Made by a program: the position numbers and the translations under genes. The notes beneath the pieces were generated by a model. The model searched no databases. It was not told where the DNA came from and saw only the letters and a program-made list of their open reading frames with translations. Source: Bacteroidetes bacterium GWF2_41_31 (GTDB taxonomy: Bacteria; Bacteroidota; Bacteroidia; Bacteroidales; F082). Taken from it: a stretch of DNA of 64,000 bases. Positions 53,090 to 62,094 of the stretch are shown here, one piece after another. Position 1 is the stretch's first letter; each line of letters begins with the position of its first letter. Where the stretch lies: the NCBI GenBank assembly GCA_001769215.1, contig MEOL01000033.1:1-64000 (forward strand), read 5' to 3'.

Positions 53090-53845
53090 ATGAAGAAAAA
53101 AGACCTCTTGTTTTTCCTTTTTCTTGCGGTGATTTTTTCTCCCTTTTTCCTGAGCGAGCCGGTGTTGCGGTTTTACCTTAGCTTTAATCACGAACATGGA
53201 ATGATTTCAGCATTCTTTAAGTTTGCGATTTTGGCTACCATGGGCGAATTGATTGGGTTAAGAATTAAAACAGGAACTTACCTGAAAAAGGATTTTGGTA
53301 TAATTCCACGCATGATAGTTTGGGGATTTTTGGGTGTGACCATCAAGATGGCTCTGGTTATTTTCGCAACCGGTACCCCGGTATTTATGGACTATTGCGG
53401 ATTTAGCCTAGCCAGAGAAGCATTCAATGGCTCATTTAGTCTGAATAAACTACTGGTGGCTTTTAGTATCAGTACAGCCATGAACCTGATCTATGCCCCG
53501 GTGATGATGACCCTTCACAAGATTTCCGATATCCATATCCAGCAAACTGGGGGAACCCTGATTGGCTTTTTCCGACCTGTCCATATCCGCAATATCATTG
53601 TCAATTTGAATTGGGATGTACAATGGAACTTTGTATTTAAAAAGACGATTCCTTTTTTCTGGATCCCTGCACACACCATCACATTTTTATTGCTTCCTGA
53701 TTTTCAGGTGTTGTTCGCCGCCATTTTAGGAATTGCCCTCGGAACAATTCTGGCCATCGCCGACCTATCAGGAAATATGAAATTAGTTAATAAAAATAGT
53801 TACTCTTACAGCAAAATTAAAATATATGAAACGCACACTCATTGA
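53090..53845 (+). CDS. Integral membrane protein, family uncertain
   Basis: A 251-residue protein with about six hydrophobic segments (LLFFLFLAVIFSPFFL, FKFAILATMGELIGL, MIVWGFLGVTIKMALVIFATGTPVFM, LLVAFSISTAMNLIYAPVMM, ILGIALGTILAIADL). A polar stretch HKISDIHIQQTGG is in the second half. I do not recognise the family. It sits between the acyl-CoA synthetase and aminotransferase genes, overlapping the latter by 20 bp, so it is probably in their operon and could be a transporter for substrates or acid products (inference). Confidence 0.75.
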   Translation: MKKKDLLFFLFLAVIFSPFFLSEPVLRFYLSFNHEHGMISAFFKFAILATMGELIGLRIKTGTYLKKDFGIIPRMIVWGFLGVTIKMALVIFATGTPVFMDYCGFSLAREAFNGSFSLNKLLVAFSISTAMNLIYAPVMMTLHKISDIHIQQTGGTLIGFFRPVHIRNIIVNLNWDVQWNFVFKKTIPFFWIPAHTITFLLLPDFQVLFAAILGIALGTILAIADLSGNMKLVNKNSYSYSKIKIYETHTH

Positions 53846-55136
53846 TTACAAGATTGTCGCAGAGAAGATATTAACCAGTGGCCTAAAATCTGTTGGCACC
53901 GCTTCCATACGTGAAATTAAAAAACTGGTGGATGAAATTGAAAAGGCAACAGGGGAAAAGTTTATACGTATGGAAATGGGCATTCCCGGCCTTCCTCCTG
54001 AGACAATAGGCGTTGAAGGACAGATTGATGCGCTTAAAAAAGGTGTTGCAGCAAAATATCCCGACATCCAGGGTATCCCTGAACTCAAAGCGGGAATCTC
54101 TCAATTTGTAAAGCTTTTTATGGATATTGAGGTCAACCCTGAATGTTGTTTGCCAACGGTAGGATCCATGCAGGGCAGCTTTGCCTCTTTTCTGATGCTT
54201 AGCCGGTTATACCGTACCCGCGACACAACCTTATTCATTGACCCGGGTTTCCCGGTACACAAGCAGCAACACAGGGTGTTGGGCCGCAAATTTGAAAGTT
54301 TCGACGTGTATAATTATCGGGGAGAGAAGCTTCGCGAAAAGCTTGAGTCCTATTTTAAAACCGGGTTAATACACTCGGTTTTGTACAGCAATCCAAACAA
54401 TCCCTCCTGGATTTGTTTTACAGAGGACGAACTTAAAATAATCGGAGAACTGGCCACCAAGTATAACGTGATAGTGATGGAAGACCTGGCTTATTTTGGC
54501 ATGGACTTCCGCAAAGATTATTCAAAACCGGGTGTTCCACCTTATCAACCAACCGTAGCGCATTATACCAACAACTATATCCTGTTTATTTCAAGTTCTA
54601 AAGTATTTAGCTATGCAGGTGAGCGTATTGGTATGATGGTGATTTCCAACGATCTTTACAATACCCGTTTTGAGGATTTGCTTCAGTATTATCCGTCGTC
54701 CCAGTTTGGTTACGCCATGGTTTTTGGAACCTTGTACCCGTTAAGTTCTGGCACTTCGCATTCGGCACAATACGCTTTGGCTGCCATGTTAAAAGCGGCA
54801 ATTAATGGTAGTTTTAATATAGTTGAGTCGGTAAGGGCCTATGGAGAAAAGGCCAAAGTGATGAAAAAATTATTTACCGACAATGGTTTTGAAATCGTGT
54901 ATGACACCGACATTGACCAGCCCATTGCTGATGGATTTTATTTTACTTTTTCCTATCCCGGCATGGATGCAGAAACCTTACTTAACGAATTGGTTTACTA
55001 CGGTATTAGTGCCATATCGCTTTTGATAACAGGAAGTGAACGATTGGAAGGCATCCGCGCTTGTACTTCATTGATTCAACCTGAACAATTTGGCGATTTG
55101 GAAGATCGTCTGAAAAGATTTAAGGTAGATCATTAA
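53826..55136 (+). CDS. PLP-dependent class I/II aminotransferase
   Basis: A 436-residue fold-type I aminotransferase. The SNPNNPSWICF motif, DLAYFGMDF and the Schiff-base lysine in FISSSKVFSYAGERIG are visible. The start overlaps the membrane protein end by 20 bp. The substrate is unclear, but its place beside an acyl-CoA synthetase suggests it feeds 2-oxoacids from amino acids into the ferredoxin oxidoreductase route (inference). Confidence 0.9.
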   Translation: MKRTLIDYKIVAEKILTSGLKSVGTASIREIKKLVDEIEKATGEKFIRMEMGIPGLPPETIGVEGQIDALKKGVAAKYPDIQGIPELKAGISQFVKLFMDIEVNPECCLPTVGSMQGSFASFLMLSRLYRTRDTTLFIDPGFPVHKQQHRVLGRKFESFDVYNYRGEKLREKLESYFKTGLIHSVLYSNPNNPSWICFTEDELKIIGELATKYNVIVMEDLAYFGMDFRKDYSKPGVPPYQPTVAHYTNNYILFISSSKVFSYAGERIGMMVISNDLYNTRFEDLLQYYPSSQFGYAMVFGTLYPLSSGTSHSAQYALAAMLKAAINGSFNIVESVRAYGEKAKVMKKLFTDNGFEIVYDTDIDQPIADGFYFTFSYPGMDAETLLNELVYYGISAISLLITGSERLEGIRACTSLIQPEQFGDLEDRLKRFKVDH

Positions 55137-55300
55137 AAACGATATTGTACGAAAAATACTCCTTTTGGCTATCGGGATTACTGATGATCTCAAATTAAAT
55201 CCCTGTTATTTTGTAATCCTGATCCACCACCAGGCGGAGATAGATCTCATTTCCAAATTTCCTTGATAAGTCCTAAATGGCTATCTCAAATAAATTGGCG

Positions 55301-57088
55301 TTACATCCGCTCAGGAACTTCAATTCCAAGTAGTCGCATGGATTGCTGAAGGGTTCTTGCGGTGATAAATGCAAGTTGTAACCGGAAGATTTTCCTGGTC
55401 TCGTTTTCTTCTTTCAGGATAACGAGGGCATGGTAGAACTGGTTGAATTCTTTGGCTACATCGTATGCAAAATTAGCTACCAGGGCAGGACTGAATTGAT
55501 CGCCGGCCAGTTTTATAACCTGTGGAAAATCGTGCAACACGACGAGTAACGACCTTTCTTTTTCATCCAATTGGGATAAGTCAACAACCTGATCCAAATA
55601 GTTAAATCCTGCTTCATCGGCTTTGCGCAATACCGATTTTATCCTGGCATGGGTATACTGTATAAAAGGCCCTGTATTTCCTGTAAAATCAATAGATTCA
55701 GCAGGGTTGAACATCATGGTTTTTTTAGGGTCTACCTTTAATATGAAATATTTTAAAGCACCCAGACTAAGCATTTTGTATAGCTCATGTGCTTCCTTTT
55801 CACTAAAATGATCGAACTTACCCAATGTTTCGGTGGTGGACTTGGCAGTCTGGTACATTTCGTCCATCAGGTCATCTGCATCAACAACGGTACCTTCTCG
55901 TGATTTCATCTTGCCCTGAGGAAGTTCCACCATGCCATAGGACAAATGCTCGATGGCATCTGCCCACGGTTTCCTCAGTTTTTTCAGCAGCAGTTTTAAA
56001 ACATCAAAGTGGTAATTTTGTTCGTTTCCAACAACATATACCAACTTATCAGGATGATAGTCATCGTAACGAAGTTGAGCAGTGCCAATATCCTGGGTCA
56101 TATAAACAGAAGTGCCATCGGCTCGCAGTAACAACTTCTCATCCAACCCATCCGGGGTCAGGTCGCACCAAACCGAACCATCTTCTTTTTTATAGAAAAC
56201 TCCTTTTCCCAGACCTTCCTCCACCAATGCTTTACCTGATAAGTAGGTTTCAGATTCATAATATATTTTATCGAAATCGATGCCCATGCGGTGGTAGGTT
56301 ACATCGAAACCCGTATAAACCCATTGGTTCATTTTTTTCCACAACTCCCTGACCTCTTGATCTCCATCTTCCCATTTTTTCAACATGAGTTTGGCCTCCA
56401 ATAGGAGGGGTGCCGAATTTTTGGCCTTATCGGCATCCATGCCATTTTCGATCAGCGTGTTTATTTCCTTTTTATACTCCTGATCGAAACGCACATAGTA
56501 TTCACCAACCAGTTTATCGCCTTTTTGACGGGTAGATTCCGGGGTACTTCCATCTCCCCATTTCTGCCATGCCAGCATCGATTTACAGATATGGATTCCC
56601 CGATCGTTAACCAGGTTTACTTTCTTAACCGGAATGCCATTGGCTTTGACTATTTCAGCCACCGACCATCCCAAAAGGTTGTTCCTGACATGGCCAAGGT
56701 GAAGAGGTTTGTTGGTGTTGGGAGAAGAATATTCAATTACGACAGGAGCAATATCCTGGGGTTTTCCAAACCCAAAGGTGTTGTCAGGTAGCACGTTGGT
56801 GAAAAACCTCATCCAATACTCATTGGATACTGACAGGTTTAAAAATCCTTTAATGACATTAAAATCAGTGATTTCAGGTGAGTTATCCATCAGGTAGTTT
56901 CCAATCTCATTGGCTGTTTGCTCAGGATTTTTCCGCGACATTTTCAAAAAAGGAAAAACCACAATGGTGTAGTCGCCCTGAAATTCGGGTCGTGTTTTCT
57001 GTAACTGAAGTAAATCTTCGGAAGGTTCCTGGCCGTATATTTCAAATATTGCCTGACGTAACAAGTGTATAATGGTGGTTTCGATCAT
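55301..57088 (-). CDS. argS: Arginyl-tRNA synthetase
   Basis: A 595-residue class I synthetase. It has the N-terminal additional domain, the HIGH-like motif NKPLHLGHVRNNLLG, the KMSKS equivalent QGKMKSREGTVVDADDL, and the anticodon-binding DALR domain ending MRLLGIEVPERM. It charges tRNA-Arg. Monocistronic on the minus strand. Length and motifs are normal. Confidence 0.97.
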   Translation of the reverse strand: MIETTIIHLLRQAIFEIYGQEPSEDLLQLQKTRPEFQGDYTIVVFPFLKMSRKNPEQTANEIGNYLMDNSPEITDFNVIKGFLNLSVSNEYWMRFFTNVLPDNTFGFGKPQDIAPVVIEYSSPNTNKPLHLGHVRNNLLGWSVAEIVKANGIPVKKVNLVNDRGIHICKSMLAWQKWGDGSTPESTRQKGDKLVGEYYVRFDQEYKKEINTLIENGMDADKAKNSAPLLLEAKLMLKKWEDGDQEVRELWKKMNQWVYTGFDVTYHRMGIDFDKIYYESETYLSGKALVEEGLGKGVFYKKEDGSVWCDLTPDGLDEKLLLRADGTSVYMTQDIGTAQLRYDDYHPDKLVYVVGNEQNYHFDVLKLLLKKLRKPWADAIEHLSYGMVELPQGKMKSREGTVVDADDLMDEMYQTAKSTTETLGKFDHFSEKEAHELYKMLSLGALKYFILKVDPKKTMMFNPAESIDFTGNTGPFIQYTHARIKSVLRKADEAGFNYLDQVVDLSQLDEKERSLLVVLHDFPQVIKLAGDQFSPALVANFAYDVAKEFNQFYHALVILKEENETRKIFRLQLAFITARTLQQSMRLLGIEVPERM

Positions 57089-57211
57089 GAGATTCAGTTT
57101 GGCGCTGCAAAAATAGCAAAAAGGGGGTATAAGTCGAGGCCATTTTGCCTGACTGGTGCAGTTGACTTAAGAAAACTTTATTAACGGTTAATTTCGATAC
57201 TACTCAACACC

Positions 57212-58114
57212 CTAATCTTTAATACAGCGTACACTCAGTCCATAACTTTTTGTGAGATTAAATCGTCCCATGTCGTTTTGATAGCATGAAATCGACCGAT
57301 ACCAGGCTTTCGACTCGTTATAGGAGTCAGCGCTCCACCATTCACCATACGTAGTCAGGTAGTCATAAAAGTCAACAGAAACCCGGACGCCACCCGGCAA
57401 ACCTGTAAAACCTACAGCATCTGAACCATTCCATCCATTATACCATCCACTGGTACTTTTTAATTTGAAACCAATGTTGGTTCCGTTCCAGGCATAGACA
57501 TTGCAGTTGACCGTTGGGTCTACATAAGTGGTCATTGTACACCATTCTGCATCACCCGGTAGATGCCATCCTGCCGGGCAGATTCCTTGCACTGTTGCAC
57601 CTGTTGTGTATTGCATCATTTCGTTCCAGTCGTAGAGCCCGCCATACATATCGCAATTTGATGCCTGACCGGCATAACAGAACTTTTCAATAAGTCCGTT
57701 ATCAGTTGGCGTATTGTTGATCATTGTTCCAATATTCAAATTTTCCGCCATCCAGCATTGTGATCCAATTAAAACTGTGGCATAAATGCTTCCATCTCGT
57801 ATATCTGTTATCGGATCACCACAGACCCAACAAGTTATCGTGTCGGTAGATTTCCACATAGAGATCCATGCATTTCCGTTAAAACCGTAAAAATCAGAGG
57901 AATCAGTATTGAAGACCAAAAGCCCTGCCGCAGGGTTTGAAATATTCTTAAGTTGCCATGTTGTCATCCTTGGAAGCAAGAACCCTTTGGAAGTACTTTT
58001 TAAGTCTAAAATCGCCGAGGCATTTGCCTGGCTTCCATCGGTATTAATGGATACTTGTGAAAATGCGGTATTCCACATTATGGTTGCAATTGTAATAATT
58101 AATAACTTTTTCAT
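57212..58114 (-). CDS. Secreted FISUMP-domain protein
   Basis: About 300 residues from ATG 58114. The signal peptide KKLLIITIATIMWNTAFSQ is followed by a short Bacteroidota motif (SINTDGSQANASAILDLKSTSKGFLLPRMT) common in surface proteins, then a FISUMP domain (SQCWMAENLNIGTMI, YGGLYDWNEMMQY, GICPAGWHLPGDAEW, TSGWYNGWNGSDAVGFTGLPGG, LSVRCIKD). It is a paralogue of the 43245-44582 product. Role unknown. Confidence 0.9.
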   Translation of the reverse strand: MKKLLIITIATIMWNTAFSQVSINTDGSQANASAILDLKSTSKGFLLPRMTTWQLKNISNPAAGLLVFNTDSSDFYGFNGNAWISMWKSTDTITCWVCGDPITDIRDGSIYATVLIGSQCWMAENLNIGTMINNTPTDNGLIEKFCYAGQASNCDMYGGLYDWNEMMQYTTGATVQGICPAGWHLPGDAEWCTMTTYVDPTVNCNVYAWNGTNIGFKLKSTSGWYNGWNGSDAVGFTGLPGGVRVSVDFYDYLTTYGEWWSADSYNESKAWYRSISCYQNDMGRFNLTKSYGLSVRCIKD

Positions 58115-58120
58115 TTCCAA

Positions 58121-58425
58121 GCAATGAGGTTACTATTTTATATTTTGATTCATTGTTATCATGGCCTCTGCGATTTACACGGTAAATCGTAGAGGCTACC
58201 AAATTTCCTACCTTTGGTTTAATTTATGTTTTAATGCAAATGTAAATAAGCCTGGGGCAAAATTTGAAATCGCTTGTCAACTGTAGCTGGTTGTTGATTA
58301 TTGGTTATGAATGAATGATTATTTGCATCGCGGAGAATAGATAATGATCTCACTTATTTCGCTGCTTTTTCTACAGTCCGACCAGAAATTTCATTCTTTT
58401 ATATTGAACCTATTTCAGATGGACA
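58121..58425. other. Intergenic region with a strong hairpin
   Basis: Lies between the FISUMP start and the esterase stop, both minus strand. The only feature I see is the 15-bp inverted repeat at 58164-58196. Confidence 0.5.
58164..58196. repeat. 15-bp inverted repeat upstream of the FISUMP gene
   Basis: GCCTCTGCGATTTAC and GTAAATCGTAGAGGC pair at 14 of 15 positions around a 3-base loop, 50 bases before the FISUMP ATG. No U-tract follows. It could be an esterase-side terminator, an operator or a dispersed palindrome. Confidence 0.75.
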
Positions 58426-59202
58426 CTACTTCCTTTGTCTGAATAACCAGTCCAGCATGAGGGGATCGGTATAGGCACCCAGCCAGGAAAAATGACCCAC
58501 TTCAGGATATTGAGTAAATCCGGGATGCGCACCGGCATTGGTCAGGGCAGTGAACATATTGAGCGAATAATATGGATCGACTTCCGGATCTTCCGCACCA
58601 TGAAATATCCAAATGGGGATATGTGCAATGGAGGCCGCCCGGGAAGTATCACCGGCTCCACACACAGGAACCGCCGCGGCAAATAAATTGGGATTCCGTT
58701 GAATGGCATCGTAGGTTCCGTGACCTCCCATGGAAAGTCCTGTGATATAGATGCGACAGGTATCGATGGGGAATTCAGCGATGAGATGGTGAATAAGTGC
58801 AATGACCAACTCCATCGGTTTGGACGGAGAAGGTTTTAGTGTCATTGTCATGGTAGTTTCATCTTCATCATAGTTTGCCCATTCCATGTCTGACGGGCAT
58901 TGAGGGGCAAGGACGAATGCGGGATATTGGATCATCAATCGCTCATCGGCAAACTTACCAACACCCCACTTCAACTGTGCCTCATCGTCGTTTCCACGTT
59001 CGCCCGATCCATGCAAAAAGACCACCAAAGGATATTTCCTCATGGAGTTATAATCAGGAAAAAGAAGCCGGTAATTAAGTGTATCTCCGTTTTTATTCAC
59101 ATAGTGATTGTAACTGAAAAGAGAGGTTTGGGCAAAGGTGCCTTGTATTTCTGCACAGCAGAAAAAGATAAGTAGAAGGCTGGTCGATTTTATAAATTTC
59201 AT
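58426..59202 (-). CDS. Secreted alpha/beta-hydrolase esterase (feruloyl/PHB-depolymerase-like)
   Basis: About 258 residues from ATG 59202, chosen because a signal peptide (KSTSLLLIFFCCAEIQGTFAQ) follows directly. The longer ORF adds 48 unlike residues. The hydrolase core shows FLHGSGERGNDD (oxyanion), GLSMGGHGTYD (nucleophile Ser), HGAEDPEVDP (Asp) and YPEVGHFSW (His). Relatives are extracellular carboxylesterases. Substrate unknown. Monocistronic. Confidence 0.9.
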   Translation of the reverse strand: MKFIKSTSLLLIFFCCAEIQGTFAQTSLFSYNHYVNKNGDTLNYRLLFPDYNSMRKYPLVVFLHGSGERGNDDEAQLKWGVGKFADERLMIQYPAFVLAPQCPSDMEWANYDEDETTMTMTLKPSPSKPMELVIALIHHLIAEFPIDTCRIYITGLSMGGHGTYDAIQRNPNLFAAAVPVCGAGDTSRAASIAHIPIWIFHGAEDPEVDPYYSLNMFTALTNAGAHPGFTQYPEVGHFSWLGAYTDPLMLDWLFRQRK

Positions 59203-59413
59203 TTGATGAAATTCGATTGACATTGCAAAATAATCTCGTATGCAATGTAAGTTAATTAATCGAACATATTTACAAGTTCTTTGCGAATTAATAAATACCG
59301 GTGTCCGGCATATTAACAGTGACCCTACCGGGGTCAAAAATCCCATGTTTATATATTCTGTCTTATGCTTTTATATTCTGCAAATATACTAATTATTAAG
59401 TTATTAACAATAT

Positions 59414-59506
59414 TACATTATTTTACATTTTATTTGATAATGTAAAAAAAGTACTGTAAATTTGCCACTACATTACAATCTACAGTACATTATGAAACAC
59501 AATGTA
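59414..59506 (+). promoter_or_regulatory. Integrase promoter with cluster of ACATT sites
   Basis: TTTG (59433-59436), 20 bases, then TAAATTTG (59457-59464) is a near-ideal Bacteroidota promoter. TACATTA occurs at 59414, 59469 and 59486, TACATTT at 59424, TAATGTA at 59438 and AATGTA at 59501. TACTGTA (59452) and TACAGTA (59481) form a further inverted pair. These may be recombinase arm sites or operators. Confidence 0.65.
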
Positions 59507-60790
59507 AAGTTTGCCCCGGAAAAGAGAAACGACAAAGCAGGACAGCCGATTGTTAAGAACGTGCCTATTTTCGCCTTCATAACTTTTGGAGGTAAGAAAA
59601 TGTACTTTTTTACCGGATATAGGATTGATGTTGATAACTTCGATTATGAAACCCAGGAGGCCACTAAGAACAGCACGGGAAGCGAAGGAACAAGGAAAGT
59701 ACAATACAACGAAATAAACAAGCGTATGAAGGCCATACGGGCAAACTTAGAACTGTTCTTCCAGAAAACAAATGAAGCCACCAAAGAAGAGGTAAAAACG
59801 TTACTGGATGAAGTATGCAATAAATCAAAAAAAGAGATAGCCCCGGATAACGTTAGTTTTTTTGGTATGTTTCAAAAGTACATTGATAACTATGTTTCAC
59901 CGGTGAAAAGGAACCATGTAAAAACAGTGTTTAATCATTGGAAGCGATACGAGGCCAAGAGGAAATTTACACTATCTTTTGAATTTATTACAGTTGAGGT
60001 TTTAAGGAATTTTGAACGGTATCTGGAGAATGAAGGCACTAAGCCGAAAGGCGATAAAATGATTAAATCACCTAAAGGCCGAAATACAAGAAATTCAATT
60101 TTAAGGATAACCCGTGCATTCTGGAACTATTCAAAAAAAGAACTGAAACGGGAAGGGATCGAAATACATTACCCTTTTGGGGATGGTTACCAAGTGCCAC
60201 CTGAAACATACGGCAAACCGATATATATAACCATTGAAGAGCGGAATTTGTTATTCAATGCCATTCTAAAAACGGAACGTTTGCAGCGTGTGCGGGATAT
60301 TTTCGTGTTTCAATGCTTAATCGGTACGCGTGTTGATGACCTTTGCAAGCTGACAAAATCCAATATTCAAAACAATATACTTTCATACATTCCACGCAAA
60401 ACCAAAGAAGGCAAACCCGTTACCGTTACCGTGCCTTTGCACCCGATGGCAGTTGAAATATTAAGCCGTTACAATAGACCTGATGGCAGTTTATTGCCTT
60501 TTATCAGTGACCAGCGTTACAACGTGTATATTAAAGAACTGTTTGAGGAGGTAGGATTAACCAGAACAGTAACCAGAATCAATCCGACCACAGGCAAAGA
60601 AGAGCAAGTAAGGTTATGCGATATAGCAAGCTCACACATGGCCAGAAGGGCGTTTGTAGGCAATCTTTATGGTAAAGTGGATAACGGTATTATCAGCAGC
60701 ATGAGCGGCCATGTACCGGGTAGTAAAGCCTTCACACGGTACTACGATGTAAGCAGTGAACTACAGCAGGATGCAATTAACAAACTTTAA
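59492..60790 (+). CDS. int: Tyrosine recombinase / integrase
   Basis: About 432 residues from ATG 59492. The track start is a TTG inside the promoter. An N-terminal arm domain (VPIFAFITFGGKKMYFFTGYRID) and a SAM-like core-binding domain are followed by the catalytic domain: Arg in LIGTRVDDLCKL, HxxR in SSHMARRAFVGNL, His in MSGHVPGSKAFTRYY and the terminal Tyr. The arm domain and length fit Bacteroidota element integrases. It should cut and join the element's ends. Confidence 0.94.
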   Translation: MKHNVKFAPEKRNDKAGQPIVKNVPIFAFITFGGKKMYFFTGYRIDVDNFDYETQEATKNSTGSEGTRKVQYNEINKRMKAIRANLELFFQKTNEATKEEVKTLLDEVCNKSKKEIAPDNVSFFGMFQKYIDNYVSPVKRNHVKTVFNHWKRYEAKRKFTLSFEFITVEVLRNFERYLENEGTKPKGDKMIKSPKGRNTRNSILRITRAFWNYSKKELKREGIEIHYPFGDGYQVPPETYGKPIYITIEERNLLFNAILKTERLQRVRDIFVFQCLIGTRVDDLCKLTKSNIQNNILSYIPRKTKEGKPVTVTVPLHPMAVEILSRYNRPDGSLLPFISDQRYNVYIKELFEEVGLTRTVTRINPTTGKEEQVRLCDIASSHMARRAFVGNLYGKVDNGIISSMSGHVPGSKAFTRYYDVSSELQQDAINKL

Positions 60791-60802
60791 AACCTAAAAA
60801 TC

Positions 60803-60964
60803 ATGAAAAATTACAGCCTCATCTATGAAGACAAAAAAGGGAATGAACTTAAAAGGAGCGAAACCACAGCCCTAAATATTAAAGAAGCAAGAAAGTACAG
60901 GGATGCTATTTTAGCTAACTCAATGATTAATGATTTGTATAAAATAAAAGTAAGGGTAAAATGA
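60803..60964 (+). CDS. 53-residue hypothetical protein in the mobile element
   Basis: Too short for the supplied track. ATG 60803 opens 53 codons (starts MKNYSLIYEDKKGNELKRSE, basic C-terminus KIKVRVK), and its TGA overlaps the next ATG as ATGA. It begins 13 bases after the integrase stop. Coupling at both ends supports it being real. No family recognised. Confidence 0.65.
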   Translation: MKNYSLIYEDKKGNELKRSETTALNIKEARKYRDAILANSMINDLYKIKVRVK

Positions 60965-61647
60965 ATATAGATGAAATGAATGAATTTTGTAAGGATATGC
61001 CGGAAAGCAAACCAGTTAACCCGGCAAATTATATACCTATTGATTTGTATCCCGGCCATAGGTTTTATGTAGGGGAACCGCACGGAGCTTTTTCCCTTAA
61101 TATTCAGGCATTAATTAGAGTTTCTAGGCGTGACACAAGAGAAATGCGCAGACTTTTTGAACAATGGTATATTTTGTATCCTGATAAAAATTTCCTGTTA
61201 AGACAAATAAGGAGGTTTATAGTTGAGGAACGCAAAAAAGCCTATTGGTCACACAACCAACCACAGCCCCAATTAGAGGCTTTGAGTGAATTTGTTGATG
61301 AACACCAAGAGGAAAAGGAAGGCACCCAGCCGAAAGGCATACAATGTTTGGAGCAATATACACCGGATAAATTAGGAAAGATTTTTGATAATTTGAAATC
61401 TAAATGTATTGTAAACAAACCTGATAAGATTACGTTTCTTTCTATATTCGATAACCCACAAGGGATAGTATTTTGGAATGCAAATATACATGGATCGCAA
61501 GCCGGATTATTTGACTTAATGGAAAGAATCACGGGCAAAGAATTTACAGCTACAGAATTGAAACTGTATTTTCGTGCTATTAAACCCATTCATGACAATT
61601 GGAATGGTAAAACCCAAACCCGATTAATAGATTTTGTTATGAAATAA
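60961..61647 (+). CDS. Hypothetical protein of the mobile element
   Basis: A 228-residue soluble protein not recognised. It is helix-rich, with a basic central stretch (RRDTREMRRLFEQWYILYPDKNFLLRQIRRFIVEERKKAYW) that could bind nucleic acid. It overlaps the preceding microgene by four bases and ends 24 bases before a terminator. Possibly an accessory replication or excision factor (inference). Confidence 0.7.
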   Translation: MNIDEMNEFCKDMPESKPVNPANYIPIDLYPGHRFYVGEPHGAFSLNIQALIRVSRRDTREMRRLFEQWYILYPDKNFLLRQIRRFIVEERKKAYWSHNQPQPQLEALSEFVDEHQEEKEGTQPKGIQCLEQYTPDKLGKIFDNLKSKCIVNKPDKITFLSIFDNPQGIVFWNANIHGSQAGLFDLMERITGKEFTATELKLYFRAIKPIHDNWNGKTQTRLIDFVMK

Positions 61648-61671
61648 ATTTATTTTCCGACAACTAAAGAG

Positions 61672-61702
61672 AGCCTGAAACAAAACATTTCAGGCTTTTT
61701 TT
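61672..61702 (+). terminator. Rho-independent terminator after the integrase operon
   Basis: AGCCTGAAA-CAAAACA-TTTCAGGCT followed by a run of Ts. It separates the integrase unit from the replication-type genes. Confidence 0.93.
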
Positions 61703-61819
61703 ATGCAAATTTCCGACAAATCCGACAAAATGCAGTCGGTTAATTGTTTGATAATCAGTTGTTTTCGTGTTTTTTTGGATTATCTTTGTGGTTGAATTTG
61801 AACTTAAAAGAACAAAAAA

Positions 61820-62086
61820 ATGTTTGTAACAAATCTTGAGGAAACTGAATTTAGAAATTTGATTTTCGAGGTAGTTAAATCTGCTTTGTCAGAACAGGAC
61901 ACCCCACCCCAGACACCGGAACCTTTCATCAAAGGAATCCATGAATTGGCGAAGTTTCTTCGATGCAGCCCCGCGCGCGCTCAAAAGCTAAAAAATGAAG
62001 GGATTTTCCCCTACTTTCAGGACAATAGGACACTACTATTCGACCGGGCAAAAGTAAGGACTGCAATGAATTCCAAAACAAAATAA
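61820..62086 (+). CDS. DUF3853-like helix-turn-helix protein
   Basis: An 88-residue protein whose C-terminal half is an excisionase-like winged helix (IKGIHELAKFLRCSPARAQKLKNEGIFPYFQDNRTLLFDRAKVRTAM). Similar small proteins (DUF3853) precede the ATPase gene in Bacteroides mobilisable elements. It may control excision or replication. The ATPase gene begins 8 bp after its stop. Confidence 0.87.
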   Translation: MFVTNLEETEFRNLIFEVVKSALSEQDTPPQTPEPFIKGIHELAKFLRCSPARAQKLKNEGIFPYFQDNRTLLFDRAKVRTAMNSKTK

Positions 62087-62094
62087 TTGAAATC

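Noticed and set aside
59350-59500. Search for a tRNA-based attachment site at the element's left end
   Set aside because: No tRNA gene or tRNA 3' fragment is visible between the esterase gene and the integrase, and the right end is outside the window.
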